The translations under genes were made by a program, and so were the position numbers. 12,712 nucleotides of DNA, from contig JAJZRK010000091.1 of assembly GCA_021802745.1 (NCBI GenBank), positions 1-12,712 of the forward strand, written 5' to 3'. Each line of letters starts with the position of its first letter. The stretch's first letter is position 1. This document shows, piece by piece, positions 1 to 7,420 of the stretch. The stretch is from a bacterium. Its GTDB lineage: Bacteria > Gemmatimonadota > Gemmatimonadetes > Gemmatimonadales > Gemmatimonadaceae. Below the pieces are notes generated by a model that worked only from the letters and a program-made list of their open reading frames with translations, was not told the DNA's origin and searched no databases.

Positions 1-348
1 GTGTCCGGTCCCGCGAAACATCCCGACGAAATCAACGCAGCGGTCTTCATGCTGCGGTTCAACAACAACCCCAATGTGGGCGGAATACCCGACTACAAGT
101 ACTGTGTCGAGTCGTACATCGAGGACGTGAGGTTGGTGATCGCATCGGCGAGCCTGACGGGCATGGGCACGACATCCGCCTACGCGTACAACAGCGCTTC
201 GCGCAAATGGTGGGACGATAGCGCCAGTCGTTACTGCACCCAGGCGCAACCGGTCTTCCCGATGAACTACTCGATCTTCATCCGGTACCTCGACGGCAGC
301 ACCACCTCGCTGGCGCGAACGGTCACCAGCTGGTCCGACCCGCAGTAG
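1..348 (+). CDS. C-terminal part of an unrecognised, possibly exported protein
   Basis: The reading frame is open from the first base to a TAG at 346-348, so the gene probably begins upstream; the GTG at position 1 cannot be shown to be the true start. The visible 115 residues are rich in Ser, Thr, Tyr, Trp and Asn, with two cysteines (residues 35 and 79). There are few charged residues near the end and no membrane segment. This composition resembles the beta-rich C-terminal part of a secreted or surface protein. No catalytic motif or family is recognised and no function is proposed. It is followed by a 138-bp gap with no clear terminator or promoter, and then by the signal-peptide-bearing M14 peptidase on the same strand. 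Confidence 0.6.
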   Translation: MSGPAKHPDEINAAVFMLRFNNNPNVGGIPDYKYCVESYIEDVRLVIASASLTGMGTTSAYAYNSASRKWWDDSASRYCTQAQPVFPMNYSIFIRYLDGSTTSLARTVTSWSDPQ

Positions 349-486
349 CCGCAGGCGCCCATCGCGAAAGTGGATGGGCGACGACGGACCGTTAGCGGAG
401 TCGGGCGACATGGTGGAGATTGAGGGCGTGGCGCTGCCCGTTCCCAGCGGTGGTCGTGCGCCCTGACACCAGCCCGCGAGATCCGG

Positions 487-3126
487 ATGCCGCGCATTAC
501 CTCCGTTCATGTCATCTTCTCCGGCGTGCTGGCCCTCGCGCTGCTGGCGCCTCTCACGCCGGCGGTCGCCCAACAGCGCCCCATTCCCACCCCCGAGTCC
601 TCCCTCGGCTTCGCCGTCGGCGCCGACTTCAAGCTCGCCACGTACGACGAGTCCATTCGGTACTTCAGGCAGCTGGCCGCGGCAAGCGACCGGATCACGC
701 TGCTGGACGTCGGCAAGACGTCGTTCGGGAAGCCGTGGACGCTCGCGGTGATCTCGTCGCCGCAGAACCTCGCCAACCTCGAGACCCTCCGCGGCATCGC
801 CCAGCGGTTGGCGCACCCGGCGGGGCTCACCGACGCCGAAGCCCGCAAGCTGGCCAGCGCCGGCAAGACGTTCGTGGACATCAGCGGCGGACTCCACGCC
901 TCCGAGATCGCGGGGTCGCAGCACACCATCCAGCTCGCCTACGACCTGCTGTCGCGCAATGACGAGCGCACGAAGGCCATCCTCGACAATACCGTGCTCC
1001 TGCTCTGGCCGTCGCTCAATCCCGACGGGCAGGACATCGTCGTGCACTGGTACCGGCAGAACGTAGGCACGCCCTACGAGATCGCGCCGCTCAACGCGCT
1101 CTACCAGAAGTACATCGGCCACGACAACAACCGCGACGCCTACATGCTGAACGTCGTGGAATCGCGCGTCGTGGCGCGCACGTGGCGCCACTGGGAGCCG
1201 CAGGTCATCTACGTGCAGCACCAGACCGCGCCCTTTCCCACGCGCATCTGGCTGCCGCCGTTCGCCGAGCCCATCGCCCCGCGCGTCGCGGGCCTGATGT
1301 CGCGCGAGGTCAACACCATCGGCATGACCATCGCGCAGGCGCTGGAGACCGAGGGCAAGGTGGGCGCCACGCATATGGGGAAGGGCTTCGACGCCTGGTA
1401 CCCGGGCTACATAGACTACATGCCGATGCTGCAGAACATCGTCGCCTTCTGGACGGAGACAGCGCTCTTCAACTACGCGACGCCGAAGTTCTACACGGTG
1501 GACGAGTTTCCCGCCGAGTATCGCGACCTGCGAGCGCAGTCACTGTACGCGAGCCCGTGGCCGGGCGGCTGGTGGCGCCTGCGCGATGCGGTGGACTACA
1601 TGGAGACGGCCTCCCTCGCGACGCTCGACTACGCCGCCAGGTACCGCGAGGACCTCCTGTGGAACCGGTACCAGGCCGGTCGCAATGCCATCGCGCGCTA
1701 CACGAAGGAGCCGCCATTCGCATACATCGTGCCGCAGGCGCAGCGCGATCCCGCGGCCGCCGTCGCGCTGCTGCAGCGCCTCGCCTTCCTCGGCGTGCGT
1801 GTCAGCGAGCTGTCGCGCGACGCCGCGCACGCCGGCGCGCGATACCCGAAGGGGACGTGGGTGATTGCGATGGACCAGGAGTACGCGGAGCTGGTGCGGC
1901 AGCTGTTCGACGTGCAGGTGTATCCCGATCTCCGCGACGACGGCGCGCCGGAACCGCCGTACGACGCGGCGGGCTGGACGTTGCCGTACTTGACGGACGT
2001 GCGGGTGGTGGAGGCGCGCGTGCCGCTGTCGGCCGAGTTCCGCGCCGCCATGCGGGCCGTGCAGGGCAAGGCCGCCGATGCCGCGCTCGCCGATGCGCCA
2101 CTCTCGACGAACGCCACGGCGGCGGGCATTGCAGCGCCGCCGGCACGACTGACAGGCGCAGGCGCGGCCATCGCCGTCGATCCGGCGCAGAATGATGCGT
2201 TTCGGCTGATCAATCGTGCCCTCGCCGCCGGCGGCGCCGTGCACGCGGAGTCCGGCCGGTATGTGGTGTCGGGCTTAGCGCCGGCCAAGCTGGAGTCGTG
2301 GGTCAACGAGCTGTCGCTGCGGGCCGAACGCCGGGCCGCACCGGGGGCGGGAAGTGGCGTCGTGCGCGGACGCGTGGCGCTCTACAAGCCGCTCGCGCCG
2401 AGCATGGACGAAGGGTGGACCGAGTGGCTGCTCGACCAGTATGAGTTCCGTTACGCGGTCATCACCGGTGCCGACGTCCGCGCCGGCGACCTCAACGGCC
2501 GCTTCGACGTGATCGTCTTCGCCTCGGACCAGGGGCGCACGCTGCGCGATGGCTTCGGTGCCGGGCGCGTCCCGCCGCTGATCGAGGGTGGACTTGGCGT
2601 CGCCGGCATCCGAGCGCTCGACGAGTTCGTGCGCGGGGGCGGGACGGTCGTCGCCATCAACCAGAGCGCGCCGTTTGCCATTGACCAGTTGCACCTGCCG
2701 GTCAAGAACGTGGTACAGGGTGTGGCGTCGAAGGACTTCTTCGCGAGCGGGTCCATCCTCGAGGTGCTCACCGATCCCGCCCATCCGATAATGGCCGGCA
2801 TGCCGGAGCACGCCAGCGTCTTCTATGACAGAAGTCCGGTCTTTACCCCGACGGATGGGTTCGACGGAGCGGTGCTTGCCCGGTACGCGAAGGCGGGATC
2901 GCCCCTGCTGTCGGGCTACCTGCTCGGCGAGAAGGTCCTGCAGGGCAACGCCGCCGCGCTCGACGTGAAGCACGGACGCGGGCACGTCGTCCTGGTCGGC
3001 TTCCGGCCCCAGTGGCGCGGGCAGACCATCGGAACGTTTCGTGTCGTGTTCAACGCGGCCTTCTACGGCCGCGACGTGGCCGAGAAGGCCAAGGGCTCAC
3101 CGGGGTCTGCCGGCGAAAAAGAGTAG
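487..3126 (+). CDS. Secreted M14 family zinc carboxypeptidase-like protein with C-terminal amidotransferase-like domain
   Basis: The 879-residue product starts with a signal peptide: basic MPR, a hydrophobic core at about residues 7-24, and a likely cut after the AVA ending at residue 28. It should act outside the cytoplasm. The peptidase domain covers about residues 45-390. H137 and E140 (HASE) are probable zinc ligands, with H245 (YVQHQT) the likely third. SLNPDG (176-181) and NNRD (214-217) match the substrate-binding region, and E324 (FWTETA) fits the catalytic glutamate. Family knowledge supports hydrolysis of a peptide or amide bond near a C terminus; the substrate is unknown. The last ~250 residues contain an LDEFVRGGGTVVAIN strand-turn segment typical of glutamine-amidotransferase-like folds, without a visible catalytic Cys-His pair. 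The ATG at 487 is chosen because it gives the signal peptide. No strong ribosome binding site is visible. The gene converges with the SRAP gene. Confidence 0.9.
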   Translation: MPRITSVHVIFSGVLALALLAPLTPAVAQQRPIPTPESSLGFAVGADFKLATYDESIRYFRQLAAASDRITLLDVGKTSFGKPWTLAVISSPQNLANLETLRGIAQRLAHPAGLTDAEARKLASAGKTFVDISGGLHASEIAGSQHTIQLAYDLLSRNDERTKAILDNTVLLLWPSLNPDGQDIVVHWYRQNVGTPYEIAPLNALYQKYIGHDNNRDAYMLNVVESRVVARTWRHWEPQVIYVQHQTAPFPTRIWLPPFAEPIAPRVAGLMSREVNTIGMTIAQALETEGKVGATHMGKGFDAWYPGYIDYMPMLQNIVAFWTETALFNYATPKFYTVDEFPAEYRDLRAQSLYASPWPGGWWRLRDAVDYMETASLATLDYAARYREDLLWNRYQAGRNAIARYTKEPPFAYIVPQAQRDPAAAVALLQRLAFLGVRVSELSRDAAHAGARYPKGTWVIAMDQEYAELVRQLFDVQVYPDLRDDGAPEPPYDAAGWTLPYLTDVRVVEARVPLSAEFRAAMRAVQGKAADAALADAPLSTNATAAGIAAPPARLTGAGAAIAVDPAQNDAFRLINRALAAGGAVHAESGRYVVSGLAPAKLESWVNELSLRAERRAAPGAGSGVVRGRVALYKPLAPSMDEGWTEWLLDQYEFRYAVITGADVRAGDLNGRFDVIVFASDQGRTLRDGFGAGRVPPLIEGGLGVAGIRALDEFVRGGGTVVAINQSAPFAIDQLHLPVKNVVQGVASKDFFASGSILEVLTDPAHPIMAGMPEHASVFYDRSPVFTPTDGFDGAVLARYAKAGSPLLSGYLLGEKVLQGNAAALDVKHGRGHVVLVGFRPQWRGQTIGTFRVVFNAAFYGRDVAEKAKGSPGSAGEKE

Positions 3127-3135
3127 GAGGACGTG

Positions 3136-3163
3136 CGCCGGCTGATCAGGCGGCGTTCGCCGC
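3136..3163. terminator. Possible bidirectional stem-loop between convergent genes
   Basis: The 64-bp gap between the M14 peptidase stop and the SRAP stop contains a near-palindrome (3136-3155, centred on CTGATCAG, one mismatched pair) overlapping a GCGGCG-TT-CGCCGC hairpin (3150-3163). The two structures compete for the same bases. Neither is followed by a T tract on either strand, so an intrinsic terminator is only a guess from the convergent layout. Confidence 0.3.
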
Positions 3164-3190
3164 GAGCCGCTGCCTGCTCATCGCCAATGG

Positions 3191-3901
3191 CTAGTCGGCT
3201 GGCGCCACGCACTCCGCGTCGTCGTTCGCGGTGGCGTTCACGCGCGTGCCCACGCGGTACGCCGTCCACGACGCACTCTCCCACGGCGCCATGAGCGAGA
3301 GGGCGATGGCCGGCGTCGTCGCCGGCGAGAGCCACTCGGCGTAGTCCGCGGGCGCGATGATCACAGGCATCCGGCTGTGGATGGGCGACATTAACGCGTT
3401 GGGCTCGGTGGTGAGGATCGTGCACGACTCGACGACGCCATGGTCCGCCGTGCCCTCGCCCGCGACGGCGCTCGCGCCCTTCGGTGACTTCGGTTCCCAT
3501 CGCTCCCACAATCCGGCGAGCGCAAACACCCCCTCGTCCGCACGGCGCACGAACCACGGCTGCTTGCGCGCGCTGCCCGCGACAGCCTGCCACTCGTAGA
3601 ACCCGTCGGCGGGAATCAGGCAGCGGCGCTGGCGGAACGCGGCGCGAAAGGCGGGCTTGTCGGCCACCGATTCAGCGCGTGCATTGGCGAGTCGGTTGCC
3701 GATGGACGGATCGGCGGCCCAGAACGGGACGAGCCCCCAGCGCAGCATCGCCACTTCGGCGCCGGCGCCGGTCTGGCGCACGGCGGTCACCGGACGCCCG
3801 GGCCCGAGGTTCCAGTGCGGCGGCAGCATGGGCCCGCGGCGCACGCCGAACTGCGCCCAGTCAATGCGATCGCTCTTGGAAAGCGCGAAGCGGCCGCACA
3901 T
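3191..3901 (-). CDS. SRAP (SOS response-associated peptidase, YedK/HMCES-like) protein
   Basis: The 236-residue product begins MCGRF. In this family Cys2, exposed after Met removal, forms a stable thiazolidine link to abasic sites in single-stranded DNA and so shields them from cleavage. The other family signatures are in order: NLGP with N31, LRWGLVPFW (53-61), NARAES with N73 and E77, the PADGFYEW block with catalytic E103, and HSRMP with H175. Length matches the usual 220-240 residues, so it looks intact and active. Its ATG lies 3 nt after the stop of the histidine kinase gene on the same strand, indicating co-transcription and probably coupled translation. It converges with the M14 peptidase gene. 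The family call is very secure; why it is paired with a membrane kinase is not known. Confidence 0.96.
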   Translation of the reverse strand: MCGRFALSKSDRIDWAQFGVRRGPMLPPHWNLGPGRPVTAVRQTGAGAEVAMLRWGLVPFWAADPSIGNRLANARAESVADKPAFRAAFRQRRCLIPADGFYEWQAVAGSARKQPWFVRRADEGVFALAGLWERWEPKSPKGASAVAGEGTADHGVVESCTILTTEPNALMSPIHSRMPVIIAPADYAEWLSPATTPAIALSLMAPWESASWTAYRVGTRVNATANDDAECVAPAD

Positions 3902-3904
3902 GCG

Positions 3905-6475
3905 TCAGGACTCCGCGCGGGGAGCGGCGCCGCAGATCTCGTCCAGCCGCTCGAGCAGCGCGTGGAGGTCGAGCGGCTTGAGCAGCACGCGATCCACCGA
4001 GAGCATGCGCAATCGCGCCATCTCGTCCTCGCGCACAAAGCCGGTGCAGAGCAGCACCGGAATGCACGCGTCGAGGGCGCGCAGCCGCTCGAGCGCCTCG
4101 ACGCCGCTGACCGCGCCGGGAAGCTGCACGTCCAGCAGGACGGCGCGCAGCTGTCCGCGATGCGCCTCAAACAGCGCCAGCGCCTGCGCGCCGTCGGCGG
4201 CTTCGAGCACCGCGAAGCCGGAGAGATCGAGCACGAGGCGCAGCATCTCGCGCAAGGTCGGTTCGTCGTCCACGAGCAGGATGAGCGGCCGATCCGCACC
4301 CGGCGCGCGGCGCGCGGCGGCGACTGGCAAGTCCGCGGTGTTGGTAGCCGATGAGGCCGGCGTCGCCTGCCCGGCATCGCGCTCCGACAGGGCAGGGAGG
4401 AGCAGTTGCACGCGCGTTCCCTCGCCGGGAGCGCTCTGCAGCGAGATGGCGCCGCCCAATTGGCGGGCCAGGCCGTACACGATAGGAAGGCCGAGCCCCG
4501 TCCCCTTGCCCGGCTCCTTGGTCGTGAAGAACGGCTCGAAGACCCGCGCCCTCACCTCGTCCGTCATGCCGCACCCGGTGTCGGAGACTGCCAGTTCGAC
4601 GTATGTCCCGGCGGTCAGCAGCCCGGCGTCCGGCATCTGCACGCCGTCCACCACGCGCGGGCCGATTGTGATCAGCAGCGTGCCCCCATCCGGCATCGCA
4701 TCGCGCGCATTGATGCACAGGTTGAGCAGGGCCTGCTCGATTTCGCCGGCGTCGCCCAGCACGAGCGGCACGTGCGGCGCGATCGCGATGTCAATCGTGA
4801 TCCGCCGGTCGAATGTGCGCGCGCAGATGGCGCGCACATTCTCGGCGGCGCGCCCGACATCCACCGGCGCGAGGCGCAGCGGGTCGTGCCGGCTGAAGCG
4901 CAGCAGCTGCCGCGTCAGCTCGGCGGCGCGCGTTCCCGCGTGCTGGATGCCGTCGAGCGCGGCGTTGGCCGGGTGGCCGGCACCGGTCAGCGCGCGGGCC
5001 GCAGACGCGCCCGTGAGCACGGCGCCGAGCAGGTTGTTGAAGTCGTGCGCGATGCCGCCCGCCAGCAGGTCCACGGCTTCCATCTTCTGCGCGTGTGCCA
5101 TCGCCTCGCGCCCCGTGAGGTCGCGGAACGAGGCGAGCGTCCACGCCCCGCCCTTGAAGGCCATCTCCCGCAGCGACACGCTCCACGTGAGCGTGGCGCC
5201 GTCCGGACGCCGCCACCGCACCACCTGCCGCCGTCCTCCCGCGGGCAGCAGCCCCGCCGGCAGCGGCTTCCCGATGATCTCCGACGCCGGGACGCCGGTC
5301 AGCATCGCCGTCGCCGGATTCGCGTCTATCACGCTCGTCGTGCCCGGCTCCAGCAGAAACAGCGGGTCGGGGGCCTGATCGAAGACGTCGCGATAGCGGC
5401 GTTGAAATTCCTCGAGCGAGCGCACGGTTTCATTGAAGGCGGCGCGCAGGATCTCCCATTCGGCGACCTGAAGGTCGAGCGAGAGTTCGCTCACGCGTTG
5501 CGAGCCGCGCATCGCCGCGACATCGCGCACCGTCTGCTCGAGCGGATCGAGCAGCAGGCGCCGCCCGTAATACCACATCCCCCACGCCGTGAGCGCGCCG
5601 CCCACCAGCACGAGGGCGAGCAGTGCCAGGCCCAGCGCGAAGCGCTGCTGTTCCGGGCTCTGGTCCACTGGCGCGCGGAGCGCGCCAATCGATGCCCCGA
5701 GCAGGTCCGTCAGCGGCTCGTATATCACGATCGAGTCGCCGGCCGCCCGTCGCATCGGAGCGGCGAGGCGTGCCGTGTCGAGTGTCAACCGCATGGGCAG
5801 GGCGATCGGACGCTGCAGCTCCGCCAGGTACGGCTCGTTGACCGGGGCGCCGATGATGGCGTAGCCGCCGGCGGCCATGCCATCGTCGCCGCGCAACTGG
5901 GCGCCGCCGATGCGGTAGACTTCCTGCCCCCAGCGCAGGTATCCGCCGAAGGAGGCGGAGCTGTCCAGCATGGTGAACAGCGCCCGCGGCAGCACCGGTG
6001 GCGGCGGGACGACGCCCTTGCGGGTCCAGGCGTACACGGCGTGCCCCCTCTGGTCGAACAGGACAAGGGCCGAGTAATTCCGCCGCTCGAGCACCGCCAC
6101 GTGCTCGACCTCGAAACGCCGCCGCAGGTCGGCCCGTGCCGGCGTGTGCGCTAGGGCGATGGCGGCCTCGCTGTAGGCGCGCCCCTCGGCCGTGGACTGG
6201 GCGGCATGCCCCTGCTCCCCGAGCGTGCCGCGCACCCACAGCGCCACACGCTCCGCCATGCTCGTCTCGAGCGTGCGGTACGTGTAGCGCACGACCAGGG
6301 TGCCGGCCGCCACGCTCCCCGCCAGCAGCGCGAAGGCGACGATCGAGACGCGCGCGACGAGCGTCTTGAGGGAGCGGGGGCGGATGGAGAGCACGGGGAG
6401 GGGTCGGATGGGCCGTTCCGGTGCCCGCACGTTATCGCGGCGAGGCCGCCTCGGCAAACCTTCTGCCCAGGTCAA
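3905..6475 (-). CDS. Membrane-bound hybrid sensor histidine kinase (extracytoplasmic sensor, PAS, HisKA, HATPase_c, REC)
   Basis: Up to 856 residues. A first membrane segment (about 39-63) and a second (about 279-303) flank an extracytoplasmic sensor of about 215 residues that looks CHASE4-like (VLFDQRG, YAIIGAPVNEPYLAELQ). A HAMP-like linker follows, then a PAS domain (about 357-455). The HisKA helix carries phospho-accepting H477 in GGIAHDFNN. The ATPase domain has N585/N589, D632 in DTGCGM, and the GKGTGLGLP loop (657-665). The C-terminal receiver (about 730-847) has acidic D736/D737, phosphorylation site D782, T811 and K833. All key residues are present, so it should autophosphorylate and pass phosphate to its own receiver; with no output domain, a separate partner is expected. 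The longest start is TTG at 6475, without a Shine-Dalgarno site. GTG at 6430 or 6394 (just ahead of the first membrane segment) are credible alternatives. Confidence 0.93.
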   Translation of the reverse strand: MTWAEGLPRRPRRDNVRAPERPIRPLPVLSIRPRSLKTLVARVSIVAFALLAGSVAAGTLVVRYTYRTLETSMAERVALWVRGTLGEQGHAAQSTAEGRAYSEAAIALAHTPARADLRRRFEVEHVAVLERRNYSALVLFDQRGHAVYAWTRKGVVPPPPVLPRALFTMLDSSASFGGYLRWGQEVYRIGGAQLRGDDGMAAGGYAIIGAPVNEPYLAELQRPIALPMRLTLDTARLAAPMRRAAGDSIVIYEPLTDLLGASIGALRAPVDQSPEQQRFALGLALLALVLVGGALTAWGMWYYGRRLLLDPLEQTVRDVAAMRGSQRVSELSLDLQVAEWEILRAAFNETVRSLEEFQRRYRDVFDQAPDPLFLLEPGTTSVIDANPATAMLTGVPASEIIGKPLPAGLLPAGGRRQVVRWRRPDGATLTWSVSLREMAFKGGAWTLASFRDLTGREAMAHAQKMEAVDLLAGGIAHDFNNLLGAVLTGASAARALTGAGHPANAALDGIQHAGTRAAELTRQLLRFSRHDPLRLAPVDVGRAAENVRAICARTFDRRITIDIAIAPHVPLVLGDAGEIEQALLNLCINARDAMPDGGTLLITIGPRVVDGVQMPDAGLLTAGTYVELAVSDTGCGMTDEVRARVFEPFFTTKEPGKGTGLGLPIVYGLARQLGGAISLQSAPGEGTRVQLLLPALSERDAGQATPASSATNTADLPVAAARRAPGADRPLILLVDDEPTLREMLRLVLDLSGFAVLEAADGAQALALFEAHRGQLRAVLLDVQLPGAVSGVEALERLRALDACIPVLLCTGFVREDEMARLRMLSVDRVLLKPLDLHALLERLDEICGAAPRAES
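6441..6453. promoter_or_regulatory. Short perfect inverted repeat near the divergent kinase/small-gene starts
   Basis: CGAGGC-C-GCCTCG is a perfect 6-bp inverted repeat around one base. It lies upstream of the GTG alternatives at 6430 and 6394 for the kinase and about 30 bp before the ATG of the divergent small gene. It could be an operator. If the kinase uses the TTG at 6475 it would be coding sequence, and in GC-rich DNA such a repeat can arise by chance. Confidence 0.2.
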
Positions 6476-6483
6476 GTGTCAGA

Positions 6484-6726
6484 ATGAGTGAACCCCGGCT
6501 GGCAAGGTGCCGGCCGGATGGCACGACGGAGGACCCCGCAGTGGAAGCCAGATTGCTGATGACAACCGGCGGATCAATGCTGTGCCTGTGCGATGAGAGC
6601 GGCACCATCATCGGATGGATTCCGTATCCGCTGCGTCGCGACGCGCTCGGCCCGGGCCACGAGACGGTCTACCTGGCCCGCCCGCAGGCAGTGCTGGTCC
6701 CGGCCACGCCGCGCCGCGCCGCCTGA
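6484..6726 (+). CDS. Small unrecognised protein (80 aa)
   Basis: An ATG at 6484 opens an 80-codon frame ending in TGA at 6724-6726. Codon third positions are strongly G/C as in neighbouring genes, and the product is plausible (MLCLCDESGTIIGWIPYPLR in the middle), which supports a real gene. It has three cysteines (residues 9, 34 and 36), the last two as a Cys-Leu-Cys pair. There is no signal peptide or membrane segment. No family is recognised. Alternative in-frame starts are GTG 6421 upstream, and GTG 6541 or ATG 6559 inside. It diverges from the histidine kinase and is followed by a 16-bp palindrome and an intrinsic terminator, which would make it a single-gene transcript. It may be real but lacks independent support. 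Confidence 0.5.
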   Translation: MSEPRLARCRPDGTTEDPAVEARLLMTTGGSMLCLCDESGTIIGWIPYPLRRDALGPGHETVYLARPQAVLVPATPRRAA

Positions 6727-6735
6727 CCCCACGGT

Positions 6736-6751
6736 GGACGCCGCGGCGTCC
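6736..6751. repeat. Perfect 16-bp palindrome GGACGCCGCGGCGTCC
   Basis: The 16 bases are their own reverse complement. They sit 9 bp after the stop of the small gene and 40 bp before the intrinsic terminator upstream of pyrR. The element could be a protein-binding operator or part of a structured 3' end. A further small hairpin, GCGGT-CCG-ACCGC (6777-6789), lies between it and the terminator. Function is unknown. Confidence 0.4.
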
Positions 6752-6790
6752 CCGCGTCGCAGCGCGCCGCTCCCGTGCGGTCCGACCGCG

Positions 6791-6815
6791 CCCCCTGCCT
6801 TGGCAGGGGGTTTTT
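6791..6815 (+). terminator. Strong intrinsic terminator upstream of pyrR
   Basis: CCCCCTGCC (6791-6799) pairs perfectly with GGCAGGGGG (6802-6810) and is followed at once by TTTTT and CTTGT, the classic GC hairpin plus T tract. It ends the transcript of the small gene at 6484-6726. In other bacteria a terminator ahead of pyrR can be a PyrR-controlled attenuator. Here no upstream segment complementary to the 5' stem, as needed for an antiterminator, is apparent, and a promoter-like sequence follows it. Confidence 0.85.
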
Positions 6816-6829
6816 CTTGTCCCCGCCCG

Positions 6830-6859
6830 TTGTCGAACGACCCGTCACGGGCGCATATT
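6830..6859 (+). promoter_or_regulatory. Candidate promoter for the pyr operon, leaderless spacing
   Basis: TTGTCG (6830-6835) and CATATT (6854-6859) are separated by 18 bp, a reasonable sigma-70-type pair lying after the terminator. Transcription would start around 6866-6869, at or next to the pyrR ATG. No Shine-Dalgarno sequence precedes that ATG, which agrees with a leaderless mRNA. This rests on pattern only. Confidence 0.5.
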
Positions 6860-6868
6860 CCACGGCGC

Positions 6869-7420
6869 ATGGCAACCGCCCCGACGATCGTCCTCAACGC
6901 GCGTGCGCTCGAACGCACTGTGGCGCGCATGGCGGACGAAATTGTGGAGCGGGCCGACGGCACCGACGCGCTCGTGCTCGTCGGCATCCAGCGCCGCGGC
7001 GTGCAGCTGGCCGACCGCCTGGCCGCCGTGATCGCGGAGCGGGAGAAGGCGTCGGTGCCGCGCGGCGCCCTCGACATCACGCTCTACCGCGACGACCTGC
7101 AGACGGTCGGGCCGCGCCCCATCGTCGGCAAGACGGAAATCCCGTGCGCCATTGACGGCCGCACCGTCTGCATCGTGGACGACGTCCTCTATACGGGGCG
7201 CACCATTCGCGCGGCGCTCGACGAACTCGCCGACTTCGGCCGTCCGTCGCGCATCATGCTCGCGGTGCTCGTGGATCGCGGGGGGCGCGAGCTCCCCATC
7301 CATGCCGATGTCGTCGGCCGCGTGATTGACGTCCCCGCGGGCGGCCGCGTGGACGTCTTCGTCACCGAACTCGACGGCCGCGACGAAGTCACCATGGTCA
7401 TCGCCGGGGAGGAAACGTGA
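6869..7420 (+). CDS. pyrR: Bifunctional pyr operon regulator / uracil phosphoribosyltransferase PyrR
   Basis: The 183-residue product matches the usual PyrR length of about 180. It carries GIQRRG (39-44), TLYRDDL (71-77), the PRPP-binding loop [12 protein letters not shown] (101-112), and [10 protein letters not shown] (135-144), all typical of PyrR. Known family members bind uridine nucleotides and pyr mRNA to control attenuation, and also convert uracil plus PRPP to UMP. The ATG at 6869 is chosen over the longer open frame because the family sequence begins there and the terminator and promoter lie just upstream. Its TGA overlaps the GTG of pyrB by 4 bp (GTGA). It is the first gene of the pyr operon. 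Whether it controls this operon by RNA binding is uncertain, since no attenuator lies downstream of the likely promoter. Confidence 0.95.
   Translation: MATAPTIVLNARALERTVARMADEIVERADGTDALVLVGIQRRGVQLADRLAAVIAEREKASVPRGALDITLYRDDLQTVGPRPIVGKTEIPCAIDGRTVCIVDDVLYTGRTIRAALDELADFGRPSRIMLAVLVDRGGRELPIHADVVGRVIDVPAGGRVDVFVTELDGRDEVTMVIAGEET
7408..7412 (+). promoter_or_regulatory. Shine-Dalgarno site of pyrB
   Basis: GGAGG lies inside the last codons of pyrR, 4 nt before the GTG start of pyrB. It fixes that start and indicates translational coupling. Confidence 0.75.

Noticed and set aside
410..466. 18-codon open frame between the first gene and the M14 peptidase gene
   Set aside because: Too short to judge, with no ribosome binding site, conserved motif or context that supports translation.
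3657..6154. Two very long plus-strand open frames (573 and 582 codons) opposite the histidine kinase
   Set aside because: Their products are Arg/Ser/Pro/Ala-rich without domains, and the minus strand encodes a complete kinase with every motif; they are GC-driven antisense shadows.
6736..6815. Classic PyrR-controlled attenuator
   Set aside because: The terminator is clear, but no complementary antiterminator segment or recognisable PyrR binding loop was found, and a promoter-like sequence lies after it; kept only as an alternative in the findings.
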